Positions 33,275 to 42,713 of a stretch of DNA of 64,000 bases are shown here, piece after piece. The stretch lies in the NCBI GenBank assembly GCA_934444765.1, contig CAKSDC010000002.1:1-64000 (forward strand), written 5' to 3'. The notes below the pieces were generated by a model. That model worked only from the letters and a program-made list of their open reading frames with translations. It made no database searches and was not told the DNA's origin. How positions within the stretch are numbered: the stretch's first letter is position 1; each line of letters begins with the position of its first letter. Source of the DNA: an uncultured Oscillospiraceae bacterium. GTDB lineage: Bacteria; Bacillota; Clostridia; Oscillospirales; Ruminococcaceae. Both the position numbers and the translations under genes were made by a program.

Positions 33275-35468
33275 AACTTGTAACATTAATATGTTCCTAA
33301 ACAAGTTAATGGAAAGCAACAAGTACAACGTTAGTAAAATAGTCACTGCTTATAATGTAGCCAGCGAGGCACACAAAAATCAAATTAGAAAGTCTGGCGA
33401 ACCTTATATAATCCACCCGCTATGCGTAAGTATGATACTTCTTGAACTTGGTATGGATACCGATACTATATGTGCAGCTATGCTCCATGACGTAGTAGAA
33501 GATACCGATATGACTTTAGACGATATTAGAAAAAGATTTGGTCAAGACGTAGCTATGTTAGTAGATTCGGTTACTAAGATAGGTCAAATACCATCGTTTA
33601 CACGTGAAGAACAACAGGCTAAAGACGTTCAAAAGATAATAATAGCTACTGCTAAAGATATTAGAGTAATATTAATAAAGTTAGCCGATAGACTTCATAA
33701 TATGAGAACGTTGGAATATCGTAGTCCACAAGGTCAACTACGTACTGCACGTGAAACTATGAACGTGTACGCCCCTATAGCTCATAAATTGGGTATCAGT
33801 TCCATTAAGTACGAACTTGAAGAACTCTCTTTTAAGTATTTAGACCCTTTCGCCTATAAGAACATCTCCCAACTGTTGGACGCAGACTGTAAAAATCGTG
33901 AGGCTTTTATAGAAAGAATTAAAACCTCTATATTAGATGAGTTTAAAAAGTATCCACAGTACACGTTCCTAAAAAATGCTACCATAGAAGGTAGAGTAAA
34001 AAGTCTATATAGCCTATACAAGAAGATGTACGTAGGCAATAAAAACTTCAACGATATATACGATAAGTACGCAGTTAGAGTAATCATAGACGATAAAGAC
34101 AGTTGTTATATAGTATTGGGTATCATTCACGATTTATTTACCCCTCTACCTAATAGAGTTAAAGACTATATAGCTAATCCTAAAGAGAATATGTACCAAT
34201 CGTTACACACTACCGTATTAGGTCAAGAGGGCATTCCTTTTGAAGTGCAAATTCGTACTTGGAGTATGCACATAAACGCCGAATACGGTATCGCTGCCCA
34301 CTGGAAGTACAAGGACGGAAAAGACCAAATTGAAAGTACTAAGTTCGATAAACGTATCAACTGGTTTAGAACTATTATGGAGGCTCAACAGTCTTCCGAC
34401 GACGTGGAAAGCATAGTAGATATGATTAAAGACTCTCGAATGGAAGAGGACATTCTAACTTTTACTCCTAAAGGTCTACCTATCACACTAAAAAAAGGTG
34501 CTACGGCTATCGACTTTGCATATAGAGTTCATACCGACGTAGGTCATCAAGCCATAGGTGCTAAGGTAAACAACGTATTAGTTCCACTTGAATATAAACT
34601 GAAAAGTGGCGATATAGTAGACATCATAACCAGCAAAGACCCTAAAAAAGGTCCTAACAGAGCATGGCTGAACATTGTGGCTACTGTAGAAGCTAAGTCT
34701 AAGATAAAGTCGTGGTTCAAAAAGGAAAAACGTGACGAAAACATCGTACAGGGCAAAGAAATGCTAATGCGTGAGTTCAAGCGTAACAGAATGAACGTTC
34801 CTGAACAGGATATGAGCAACTTCCTATGTGACGACTTTAAGCGTTACAACTGCAACACCTTAGACGACTATTACGCCTGTATAGGTTATGGTGGTGTAAT
34901 AATATCTAAGATTATTCAGCGTCTAAAGAATAAGTACGATAAGATGTATACTCCTATCGACGAACAGGAAGACATAATAGAAAAGAATGCTAAGAACAGA
35001 AAGGTTAATAATATCTCTCAAGGTATAGTGTTCGATAACGGTCTTGACAACTGCGAAGTCAAACTATCTCAATGTTGTAATCCTGTACCTTATGACGATA
35101 TAGTCGGTTTTATCACCAGAGGTAAAGGAATATCTATCCATAAGACTACCTGTCCAAACTATAAGTCAGCCGTTCGTAAAAATAACGAACCAGAACGTTG
35201 GATAACTGCCCATTGGGCTAAGGGTAAGTTTGAATATTTCCAAGTAAATATGGAAGTTATCGCTAACGATAGAATAGGTTTAGTATTCGATATAACCTCT
35301 ATTATGACGCAATCCCATATTATGATAATACACTCTTCTTCTGGTAAACTGAAAAACGGAAACGCATATATTAGAGCTACTATCTCTATAGCAAGTCTTG
35401 ACCAAATGAAAAATCTATTCGATAAGATTAAAAAGGTTAAGGGCGTAATCAGTGTAAACAGAACTTAG
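33246..35468 (+). CDS. relA: Bifunctional (p)ppGpp synthetase/hydrolase
   Basis: This 740-residue Rel protein has an N-terminal HD hydrolase domain (IIHPLCVSMIL and AMLHDVVEDTDM), the synthetase domain (about 235-365, YAVRVIIDDKDSCYIVLGIIH), TGS (about 390-455, ILTFTPKGLPITLKKGATAIDF) and a C-terminal ACT domain. It makes and degrades the stringent-response alarmone. ATG 33246, or the next ATG at 33249, follows AAGGAGGA inside the recJ end. A relA gene close to recJ is common in Firmicutes. Confidence 0.95.
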   Translation: MMSNRIQPLETCNINMFLNKLMESNKYNVSKIVTAYNVASEAHKNQIRKSGEPYIIHPLCVSMILLELGMDTDTICAAMLHDVVEDTDMTLDDIRKRFGQDVAMLVDSVTKIGQIPSFTREEQQAKDVQKIIIATAKDIRVILIKLADRLHNMRTLEYRSPQGQLRTARETMNVYAPIAHKLGISSIKYELEELSFKYLDPFAYKNISQLLDADCKNREAFIERIKTSILDEFKKYPQYTFLKNATIEGRVKSLYSLYKKMYVGNKNFNDIYDKYAVRVIIDDKDSCYIVLGIIHDLFTPLPNRVKDYIANPKENMYQSLHTTVLGQEGIPFEVQIRTWSMHINAEYGIAAHWKYKDGKDQIESTKFDKRINWFRTIMEAQQSSDDVESIVDMIKDSRMEEDILTFTPKGLPITLKKGATAIDFAYRVHTDVGHQAIGAKVNNVLVPLEYKLKSGDIVDIITSKDPKKGPNRAWLNIVATVEAKSKIKSWFKKEKRDENIVQGKEMLMREFKRNRMNVPEQDMSNFLCDDFKRYNCNTLDDYYACIGYGGVIISKIIQRLKNKYDKMYTPIDEQEDIIEKNAKNRKVNNISQGIVFDNGLDNCEVKLSQCCNPVPYDDIVGFITRGKGISIHKTTCPNYKSAVRKNNEPERWITAHWAKGKFEYFQVNMEVIANDRIGLVFDITSIMTQSHIMIIHSSSGKLKNGNAYIRATISIASLDQMKNLFDKIKKVKGVISVNRT

Positions 35469-35490
35469 CACGAACGTATAACATTAACAC

Positions 35491-35515
35491 TTAGGTTGGA
35501 GTTACTCCAACCTAA
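35491..35515 (+). terminator. Hairpin after relA
   Basis: This is a perfect 11-bp stem, TTAGGTTGGAG/CTCCAACCTAA, with a 3-nt loop. No T run follows on the plus strand, so it could be an mRNA processing or stability hairpin instead of a terminator. Confidence 0.45.
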
Positions 35516-35541
35516 AACTTAATAAAAGGAGCTTTTTTATT

Positions 35542-36195
35542 ATGATAACAGTTAATACCTTTCCAGTAGGTGAACTTCAGTCTAACTGCCATATAGTAGT
35601 AAATTCACAGGATAACTCTACTGTATTAGTAGACTGTGGAGGAAATCCTGTAAGTATTCTAAAGTATCTAAACGATAATAGTCTAAACTTAAAGGCTATT
35701 CTGCTAACCCATGGACACTATGACCACTTTGAAGGTGCATCTATAGTGCAAGCTAAGACTAATTGTAAAGTCTACATTAGTAAACTTGATAGCAGTATGC
35801 TAACCGATAAAGATACTTCTTTAGCCAAAGCGTTAGGATACTATGACTTTCAACCAGTATCAGAGTTTACTACTGTAACCGATGGCGATACTATCAAAGA
35901 GGCTAACTTAGAGTTTAAAGTACTATCTACCCCAGGGCATACTATGGGTAGTGTGTGCTATATCTGTCAAGACTGTCTATTTACTGGAGATACTCTATTT
36001 AAGCATTCCATGGGTAGAACAGACTTTCCAAACGGAAACTACTTTGATATGCAAAAGTCTTTAGATAGACTATACAATCTAAAAGGCGACTATAGAGTAT
36101 ATACTGGACACAATCAAAACTCTACACTAAACGAAGAACGCAAGAATAATCCATATCTATTGGACGCTATTCGCAACGTAGACGAATTTTTTTAA
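35542..36195 (+). CDS. Metallo-beta-lactamase fold hydrolase (glyoxalase II-like)
   Basis: This 217-residue cytosolic protein has the zinc motif THGHYDH near residue 56, GHTMGSVCY and FTGDTLFKHSMGRTDFP (later ligands) and a final YTGHNQ. The family includes glyoxalase II and related thioester hydrolases. The gene often sits downstream of relA in Firmicutes. ATG 35542 follows AAAAGGAGC. Confidence 0.9.
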   Translation: MITVNTFPVGELQSNCHIVVNSQDNSTVLVDCGGNPVSILKYLNDNSLNLKAILLTHGHYDHFEGASIVQAKTNCKVYISKLDSSMLTDKDTSLAKALGYYDFQPVSEFTTVTDGDTIKEANLEFKVLSTPGHTMGSVCYICQDCLFTGDTLFKHSMGRTDFPNGNYFDMQKSLDRLYNLKGDYRVYTGHNQNSTLNEERKNNPYLLDAIRNVDEFF

Positions 36196-36211
36196 CTTGG
36201 AGGATTGACTG

Positions 36212-37708
36212 TTGGAAAAACTCTTAACTATAGTATTAATAGGAAACTCTTACAAGTATGAAGTGGAAGCTACTATTAAAATATTCTACCCTGCAAGTAA
36301 GTTCAACTTTGTATACAACGGTTCTAAAGAAGACTTAGCCTCTATAGTGGGTGACTATGTAGCGGTATCGTTAGTTAAAAACACAGAAGATACCGTTCTT
36401 ACAGCTACCGTTAAGATAGACAATTCTATCAAAACCACTACAGAAGTAATTTCTAACCTATATGAAGACTACACTAACGCTTGTGAATACTCTCTATGCA
36501 AGATGATATACGGTCTACTAAGTAGCATAACTGGTAAGACTTCCGAATGGGGACTGCTAACAGGCATACGACCAGTAAAAAAGTACATCAAGCTAATAAA
36601 AGACGGTCTATCTTATGATGAGATAGTATCTTACATGAAAGACAGATACTACATTTCAGAAAAGAAGTCTAAATTAGCATACAAGACCGCTTTAGTTCAA
36701 ATACCACTATTGAACACTATTCAGCCTAAAAAAGTCAGTATATATATATCCATTCCGTTCTGTACTACAAGATGTTCTTACTGTTCGTTCGTTTCGCACT
36801 CTATCGAAAGTGCCAAAAAGTTGATACCAGACTATATATTCTATCTCTGCCGTGAAATAGAAAGCGTTGGAGAATTAGTCAAAAGACACAATCTTATAGT
36901 AGATACTATCTACTTTGGCGGTGGAACTCCTACTGCTTTAGAAGACTTTCAGTTAAAGACTATCATGGAAAAGGTCAAAAACACTTTCGACCTATCCAAT
37001 ATAAGAGAATACTGTGTAGAGGCTGGAAGACCAGACACTATTACTAAGTCTAAACTACAGGTTATTAAACGGTACGGTGCAGATAGAATTTCTGTAAATC
37101 CTCAAACGTTCAACGACGACGTATTGAACACCATAGGTAGAAGACACAACTCTAAACAGACTATAGAGGCTTATCTATTAGCTCGTGAAGTGGGATTTGA
37201 TAACATAAACATGGACTTAATAGCTGGACTTCCTACCGATACTTTAGATAGTTTTAAACGTACTATAGACACTGCTATATCTTTAAATCCAGACGCTATA
37301 ACGGTTCATACGCTTACACTAAAGCGTTCGGCTACTCTTTTTGAAGACGTTGACGGAAGAAGCAACGTAAACAATCCAGTATCTGCCATGGTAGACTACA
37401 GCATAGATAGATTAACACTTAATCAATACGTTCCATACTATATGTATAGACAGAAAAACACTGCCGAAAATTTAGAAAACGTCGGCTACTCTAAATCAGG
37501 TAAAGAGAGCCTATATAATATATACATCATGGACGAAATTCAGACTATTATAGGCTTAGGTGCAGGCTCTTCCACTAAGTTGGTCGGTGGAGAACACAGT
37601 ATAAGCCGTATACACAACTACAAGTTCCCATATGAATATATTAATCGCTTTGATGACCTTATGAAAAAACGTTCCGCTATTGAAGATTTTTTTAATCAAT
37701 ACACTTAA
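36212..37708 (+). CDS. hemZ: Coproporphyrinogen dehydrogenase-like radical SAM protein HemZ
   Basis: This 498-residue protein starts with TTG 36212 behind TTGGAGGA. It has an N-terminal accessory region (1-165), then a radical SAM domain with the 4Fe-4S motif CTTRCSYCSF and YFGGGTPTALE. HemZ-type length and the relA/hydrolase neighbourhood match the Firmicutes HemZ group. Whether it acts in haem synthesis or as an HemW-like chaperone cannot be told from sequence. Spacing of 16 nt from the hydrolase suggests one transcript. Confidence 0.82.
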   Translation: MEKLLTIVLIGNSYKYEVEATIKIFYPASKFNFVYNGSKEDLASIVGDYVAVSLVKNTEDTVLTATVKIDNSIKTTTEVISNLYEDYTNACEYSLCKMIYGLLSSITGKTSEWGLLTGIRPVKKYIKLIKDGLSYDEIVSYMKDRYYISEKKSKLAYKTALVQIPLLNTIQPKKVSIYISIPFCTTRCSYCSFVSHSIESAKKLIPDYIFYLCREIESVGELVKRHNLIVDTIYFGGGTPTALEDFQLKTIMEKVKNTFDLSNIREYCVEAGRPDTITKSKLQVIKRYGADRISVNPQTFNDDVLNTIGRRHNSKQTIEAYLLAREVGFDNINMDLIAGLPTDTLDSFKRTIDTAISLNPDAITVHTLTLKRSATLFEDVDGRSNVNNPVSAMVDYSIDRLTLNQYVPYYMYRQKNTAENLENVGYSKSGKESLYNIYIMDEIQTIIGLGAGSSTKLVGGEHSISRIHNYKFPYEYINRFDDLMKKRSAIEDFFNQYT

Positions 37709-37783
37709 TGGAACGTGGTTTTAATAGTATCTTAATGATACTTTGATATATATATTATTATAATACTGAAAGGAGACTTTTTT

Positions 37784-38188
37784 ATGAACAACAACCTATT
37801 TAACGATTTCACTCTTGAAAACATTGCTAAGGGTGTTCAAGATGCAGTCAATAACGTTACCGAAAAGGTAGAAGAAACTTTGGGAAATCCTACTAAAACG
37901 TATGTAGGAAAAGTTCAAGCTAATGCTAAACTAAGCTCTTTATACGAAAAGTTAGGAAAGGCTCACTATATGACCGCTACAGGTCAAGTAGATATGCGTA
38001 AAGATATCGCTAAACTTATGGAAGAAATTAGCGATATAAACGATGACCTCGCAGACGCTGAAAACTCCACTAACGACGGTTTAATTAGATGTTCAGTATG
38101 CAAGAAGAAAAACCCATCATCAAGCAAGTTCTGTTCAAGATGCGGTGCTAAACTAAACGACAATACTACAGGTACAGAAGATAAATAA
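37784..38188 (+). CDS. Small coiled-coil zinc-ribbon protein (paralogue of 7731-8132)
   Basis: This 134-residue protein has a helical region (about 20-95) and a C-terminal zinc ribbon with C-x2-C and C-x2-C (CSVCKKKNPSSSKFCSRCGAKL). It has the same length and layout as the protein at 7731-8132. ATG 37784 follows AAAGGAGACTTTTTT. The stop overlaps the rlmCD start by one base, so the two are coupled. Function unknown. Confidence 0.75.
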   Translation: MNNNLFNDFTLENIAKGVQDAVNNVTEKVEETLGNPTKTYVGKVQANAKLSSLYEKLGKAHYMTATGQVDMRKDIAKLMEEISDINDDLADAENSTNDGLIRCSVCKKKNPSSSKFCSRCGAKLNDNTTGTEDK

Positions 38189-39552
38189 TGGAAATTACTA
38201 AAAATACTATAATTCAGTTAGAAATATCTGATATAACTTCCGACGGAAACGGCGTTGGAAGATACGATAATACTATAGTGTTCGTGCCTATGACCGCTAT
38301 AGGTGATGTAATCGACTGCCGAATAGTTAAAGTTCTTAAAAGCTACTGTTTTGGCATTATAGAAAACATTATAACTCCCTCTGCTGATAGAGTAGCCTCC
38401 GATTGTGAGGTGTTCTCTAAATGCGGAGGCTGTGTATTTAAACACATCTCATACGATGCCGAACTTAAAGTTAAAGAAAAGTCCGTTAGCGACGCTTTCA
38501 AACGTATCGGTAAAATAGACGCTCCTATACTAAACATCATACCTTGCAATAATAGAAACTACTACAGAAATAAGGCTCAATATCCTGTGGGTATAGACAA
38601 AAACGGAAAGGCTATCTGTGGATTTTACGCTAAACGTAGTCACCGAATAGTACCTTATACTAAGTGTCTACTACAACCTGAACTATTCGGAAACATAGTA
38701 GATACTATTATGGAATACGTAAATGAGTACAACGTTCCACCTTATGACGAAACTTCTCACAAAGGCGAACTAAGACACATCTACTTAAGACAAGGATATC
38801 ACACTAAAGAAGTTATGGTCTGTTTAGTATGTAGGTCTAACGTTAGCAAAAGGTTCAAACCATTAACAGAAGTATTGTCTAAACGATATCCACAGATTAC
38901 AAGTGTAATCTTAAACGTAAATAGCAAACCTACTAACGTAATCTTAGGAAGTACAAACTATACTCTATTCGGAAAAGACCATATAACAGATACTATGTGC
39001 GGTAACAGTGTAGACCTATCCCCTATGGCGTTCTATCAAGTAAACACGGCACAAGCAGAAGTGTTATACTCTATAGCTAAAGAGTTCGCAGAAGTTTCAA
39101 AGGATACTACCCTATTAGACCTATACTGTGGTACTGGTACTATAGGACTATCTATGGCTAAGGACGTTAAAAGATTAATCGGTGTGGATATAGTTCCACA
39201 GTCTATCGAAAACGCTAAAGCTAACTCTAAACAGAACGATATCCTAAATGCTGAGTTCTACTGTGGCGACGCTGGAACTATAGCCTCTAAGTTGGTAGAA
39301 AGTGGTCTTGCTCCCGACGTGATAACCATAGACCCAGCCAGAAAAGGTTGTGACAGTTTAGCTATAGACTCTATAGTGAAAATGAACCCTAATCGCATAG
39401 TTATGATATCTTGCAATCCTGCTACTGCTTCACGTGACTGTGCTACTTTTGAAACTTTAGGATATACAGTTAAAAAGGTTCAACCTGTGGATATGTTCGC
39501 TAATACTGGTCATGTAGAGTGCGTGGTGTTGCTATCAAAGACTGAAAAATAG
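38188..39552 (+). CDS. rlmCD: 23S rRNA (uracil-C5)-methyltransferase, RlmCD/RumA family
   Basis: This 454-residue methyltransferase has an N-terminal TRAM domain (1-55), a 4Fe-4S cluster site (CEVFSKCGGCVF plus a later Cys), the SAM-binding LLDLYCGTGTIGLSMA, ITIDPARKGCD and the catalytic cysteine in VMISCNPATASRDC. It methylates 23S rRNA uridines. The last 120 bp shared with the fragment at 40465-40584 show that its 3' end was an integration or recombination point. Confidence 0.92.
   Translation: MEITKNTIIQLEISDITSDGNGVGRYDNTIVFVPMTAIGDVIDCRIVKVLKSYCFGIIENIITPSADRVASDCEVFSKCGGCVFKHISYDAELKVKEKSVSDAFKRIGKIDAPILNIIPCNNRNYYRNKAQYPVGIDKNGKAICGFYAKRSHRIVPYTKCLLQPELFGNIVDTIMEYVNEYNVPPYDETSHKGELRHIYLRQGYHTKEVMVCLVCRSNVSKRFKPLTEVLSKRYPQITSVILNVNSKPTNVILGSTNYTLFGKDHITDTMCGNSVDLSPMAFYQVNTAQAEVLYSIAKEFAEVSKDTTLLDLYCGTGTIGLSMAKDVKRLIGVDIVPQSIENAKANSKQNDILNAEFYCGDAGTIASKLVESGLAPDVITIDPARKGCDSLAIDSIVKMNPNRIVMISCNPATASRDCATFETLGYTVKKVQPVDMFANTGHVECVVLLSKTEK
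39421..39540 (+). repeat. 120-bp direct repeat, left copy, within rlmCD
   Basis: It matches 40465-40584 at 117 of 120 positions by my count. The three differences are all at third codon positions and silent. It encodes the rlmCD C-terminus. Confidence 0.9.
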
Positions 39553-39684
39553 ATATCAGAAAAACCTTTTATTTATATGTTTTTCAAAGTTTAATCTTTA
39601 ACTATCAAAAAAATTTCAGATTATGGCTACACATTAGATAATACAATTTATGTAAATTACAAACTATAAAATTGGAGGCGTATT

Positions 39685-40431
39685 ATGTTTAATCCTGAAT
39701 TAGAAATAGGACAAATTATAAAAAATGCGGATATTGTAAAAATATTTAAATGTGGAAATATGGGAGGCATGCGTCGTTCAAAGGCAACAAATACACTGGT
39801 TATAATATCTGATTATACAAAAGGTCTTTATCATGATAAATGGATAGGCGGTGTTCTACATTATACTGGTATGGGCAAAACTGGTGACCAAAACATTCAT
39901 TGGGCACAAAATGCCACATTAGCTGAATCTAATTCTAATGGAGTAGACATTCATCTGTTTGAAGTCATAGATGCTGGTGAATATATCTATTGCGGAAGAA
40001 TAAAAGTTGTGGACAAACCATATACAGATATACAACCCGATGAAAATGGTAACAATAGAAAAGTATGGATGTTTCCAGTTAGACCAGTTCCAGATAATGA
40101 TGTGAAAAAGCCTCAAATGTTTGTATTTAAGAACATGGATGATTACAAATCTCGTGGTAAAAATATTGATATAGAATATTCAAGAATGATAGCAAAAACT
40201 AAAAAGAAAAATAATAAATCACCAATCGTAACTCCTGCTATTCTGAAACAAGAGCCAACAACTACTATCTCAACAGATATTGTTGAAAAGAAAGTAAAAC
40301 ATAAAACTTTTGGTATAGGCAAAATTACTGCTATTGATGGCACGTCTATTATAGTAAATTTTGACAAAGCGGGCCCTAAGAAAATGGGTTATGAATTTTG
40401 TATAAAAAACAAGATATTAGAATTTATTTAA
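39685..40431 (+). CDS. Stand-alone ScoMcrA-type SRA domain protein
   Basis: This 248-residue protein shows, over residues 5-140, the pattern of the SRA-like domain of ScoMcrA-type modification-dependent restriction proteins: IFKCGNMGGMRRSKATNTLV, then HYTGMGKTGDQ, LAESNSNGVDIHLFEV and RKVWMFPV. Those domains read modified DNA such as phosphorothioate or methylcytosine. No HNH or other nuclease motif follows. Instead there is a Lys-rich linker and a small C-terminal beta domain (HKTFGIGKITAIDGTSIIVNF), like the UvrD/Tudor-type tail domains. Codon choice is AT-rich but unlike its neighbours. It lies between the two rlmCD repeats. Confidence 0.75.
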   Translation: MFNPELEIGQIIKNADIVKIFKCGNMGGMRRSKATNTLVIISDYTKGLYHDKWIGGVLHYTGMGKTGDQNIHWAQNATLAESNSNGVDIHLFEVIDAGEYIYCGRIKVVDKPYTDIQPDENGNNRKVWMFPVRPVPDNDVKKPQMFVFKNMDDYKSRGKNIDIEYSRMIAKTKKKNNKSPIVTPAILKQEPTTTISTDIVEKKVKHKTFGIGKITAIDGTSIIVNFDKAGPKKMGYEFCIKNKILEFI

Positions 40432-40458
40432 ATTAAAAAATAATGAAAATAATTAGTT

Positions 40459-40593
40459 ATGATTGCTACTGCTTCACGTGACTGTGCTACTTTTGAAACT
40501 TTAGGATATACAGTTAAAAAGGTTCAACCTGTGGATATGTTCGCTAATACTGGTCATGTGGAGTGTGTAGTGTTGCTATCAAAGAAACCTTGA
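40459..40593 (+). pseudogene. Truncated rlmCD 3' end (44 codons)
   Basis: An ATG happens to be in frame just before the duplicated rlmCD segment. The frame gives 44 residues identical to the rlmCD C-terminus until KKP and a TGA stop. It lacks the SAM and cluster domains, so it cannot be functional alone. The fully silent differences indicate a copy taken from, or once part of, a working rlmCD gene. Confidence 0.8.
40465..40584 (+). repeat. 120-bp direct repeat, right copy
   Basis: This is the partner of 39421-39540. The two copies are offset by 1044 bp and bracket the SRA gene as left and right attachment ends would. Confidence 0.9.
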
Positions 40594-40657
40594 GTTTATG
40601 CGAGTTACAGGACTATTTTGAAGAAAGTGAGTTAATAGTTGGAGAAGATAGAAATAT

Positions 40658-41575
40658 ATGAGAAAAAATGACAAATTTCCATTCGCTATGACTAAGAAGT
40701 CATTGGTTGCGTATATTGTTTCTACAGTGCTTATAGGACTACTTATATTTTTTGTCAGAGGAGATATGGTTGGAAAGTGTACGGCTTGTATTGTCTGTCC
40801 GATGATAATTGTATATTTAATCTATGCGTATTGTAAGGAAAGTAAAGCGGATAGGAAAGCTCGTGAGACGAAAACACAGTATACGAATGGCAGATATTTT
40901 GAAAGCTCTGAATGGCGTGAAAAATATATAACCTATCTTAATGAGCACCCTTTTGAGAAACCTAAATATCAAAGCATGAAACGGGATTTATTAAAAAGAT
41001 TTCAAAGGCGAGAATATCTTGTCAAAATGATATTGCCATTGTTCCTAATATTTTGTACCTTGTGTCTTATTCCTTTAGGGCGTTACTATATGGCTATCAT
41101 AGGACTTTGCCTGTTCGGATTCTTGTTTTGGTTAGAGTTTTCACTGTATATAGGGATGCCCGTACGAAAGTGGCTAAAAGGCGATATTGATTATAAGGAG
41201 CTTGAAGCATCATATTTAAAAAGTCAGATGCTTTTCTATAAAACAAATGCGTTAGCATTTGGAACTACACATCTACATGGATTCACAGAGAAAAAAATAT
41301 ATGCGATAGACTATCGGTTGGTGGAAGGAATATCAAGAAAGATAGTACGTCTTAAGAAGTATGAAGATGGAATTTATAGTACGGAGGAGTATCAGCATTT
41401 TGCCGTTATTCACGTTAGACTGCCAAGAAGCGGAAATATTCACGACGTTGAGATTGAACTAAATGAGTTTCAGGTTCAAATGGCAATCGATAAGTTACCC
41501 ATATACAAAATTGGTGAAGATTTGATAGAAAATATTTCTGTAAACGAGCATAGAGAAAATGATACTGTAATATAG
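40658..41575 (+). CDS. Multi-pass membrane protein with foreign codon use
   Basis: This 305-residue protein has four hydrophobic segments near residues 15-35, 40-58, 118-138 and 141-162, and a cytosolic C-terminal domain of about 130 residues with no motif I know. Codons such as GCG, AAG and GGA are used more than in neighbouring genes, and the start lacks a clear ribosome site (AGTTGGAGAAGA lies upstream). It lies just beyond the right rlmCD repeat, so it likely belongs to the same or an adjacent insertion. Function unknown. Confidence 0.65.
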   Translation: MRKNDKFPFAMTKKSLVAYIVSTVLIGLLIFFVRGDMVGKCTACIVCPMIIVYLIYAYCKESKADRKARETKTQYTNGRYFESSEWREKYITYLNEHPFEKPKYQSMKRDLLKRFQRREYLVKMILPLFLIFCTLCLIPLGRYYMAIIGLCLFGFLFWLEFSLYIGMPVRKWLKGDIDYKELEASYLKSQMLFYKTNALAFGTTHLHGFTEKKIYAIDYRLVEGISRKIVRLKKYEDGIYSTEEYQHFAVIHVRLPRSGNIHDVEIELNEFQVQMAIDKLPIYKIGEDLIENISVNEHRENDTVI

Positions 41576-41629
41576 CCAATATAATGAATAGTTCGGGAAA
41601 GGAAAGACAGTATATTCACAATACCACTA

Positions 41630-41657
41630 TTGACAAATATCTAAAATGTGCTATAAT
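41630..41657 (+). promoter_or_regulatory. Promoter of cysK
   Basis: TTGACA (41630-41635) and TATAAT (41652-41657) are 16 nt apart. Confidence 0.8.
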
Positions 41658-41707
41658 TAAACCATACTAAACTAATAGGATTTATTTTATATTTAGGAGG
41701 TATTCTT

Positions 41708-42637
41708 ATGTCAAACATCAAAAAGAACGTAACTCAACTAATAGGCAACACTCCAATTATGGAGTTAGTAAACGTAGAAGAGGCTTTAAACGTAAAGGCT
41801 ACTATATTAGCTAAGTTAGAGTTTTTCAATCCAGCAGGTAGCATAAAAGACAGAGTAGCTATGTACATGATTGAAGACGCTGAAAAGAAAGGTCTACTAA
41901 AAAAAGGCTCTACTATTATAGAACCTACAAGCGGAAATACTGGTATAGGTATAGCTTCGGTAGCTACTTCTAAAGGATACAAGGCTATACTAACTATGCC
42001 AGAAAGTATGAGTATCGAAAGAAGAAATCTACTAAAGGCTTATGGTGCTGAAATAGTATTAACAGAAGCCTCTAAAGGTATGCAAGGTTCAGTAGATAAG
42101 GCTAAAGAACTAAACCAACAGATACCAAACTCTATAATATTAGGACAGTTCGATAACCCTGCAAACGTTCAAGCACACGTTGAAACTACTGGTGTTGAAA
42201 TTTGGAACGATACCGACGGTAAAGTAGATATCTTAGTAGCTGGTGTAGGTACTGGTGGTACTCTTAGCGGTGTAGGAAAGTATCTAAAGTCTAAAAATCC
42301 TAACATAAAGATAGTAGCCGTAGAACCTGAAACTTCCCCACTACTATCTAAAGGATACGCTGGCAAACATCAGATACAGGGTATAGGTGCTAACTTTGTA
42401 CCAAGTATATTAGATACTAAAATATACGACGAAATAATAACCGTTCCTAATGAAGAAGCTCTACATACTGGTAAGTTAATAGCTCAACATGAAGGTATAT
42501 TAGTAGGTATCTCTTCTGGTGCTAACGTTTGGGCAAGTTTAGAATTAGCTAAACGTCCAGAAAACGCTAACAAGACTATAGTAGCTATAGTCCCTGATAC
42601 TGGCGAAAGATATCTTTCTACACCTATGTTTGATTAA
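41708..42637 (+). CDS. cysK: Cysteine synthase A
   Basis: This 309-residue PLP enzyme makes cysteine from O-acetylserine and sulfide. The PLP lysine lies in NPAGSIKDRVA. PTSGNTGIGIA and GTGGTLSGVG bind the cofactor and substrate. Length is normal. It has its own promoter, an AGGAGGT site and a strong terminator, so it is monocistronic. Confidence 0.96.
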   Translation: MSNIKKNVTQLIGNTPIMELVNVEEALNVKATILAKLEFFNPAGSIKDRVAMYMIEDAEKKGLLKKGSTIIEPTSGNTGIGIASVATSKGYKAILTMPESMSIERRNLLKAYGAEIVLTEASKGMQGSVDKAKELNQQIPNSIILGQFDNPANVQAHVETTGVEIWNDTDGKVDILVAGVGTGGTLSGVGKYLKSKNPNIKIVAVEPETSPLLSKGYAGKHQIQGIGANFVPSILDTKIYDEIITVPNEEALHTGKLIAQHEGILVGISSGANVWASLELAKRPENANKTIVAIVPDTGERYLSTPMFD

Positions 42638-42660
42638 CTATAATATTAAGTATATAAGTA

Positions 42661-42691
42661 AAAGGTATTCACTCTATTGTGAATACCTTTT
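42661..42691. terminator. Terminator between cysK and the lipoprotein gene
   Basis: AAAGGTATTCAC/GTGAATACCTTT with a T run on the plus strand and A run on the other side serves both converging genes. Confidence 0.85.
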
Positions 42692-42713
42692 TTGTACAAC
42701 ATAAAAGTATCGA

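Noticed and set aside
39421..40584. The 120-bp direct repeat as a simple assembly duplication
   Set aside because: The copies differ at three silent positions and have different ends, which a mechanical assembly duplication would not give.
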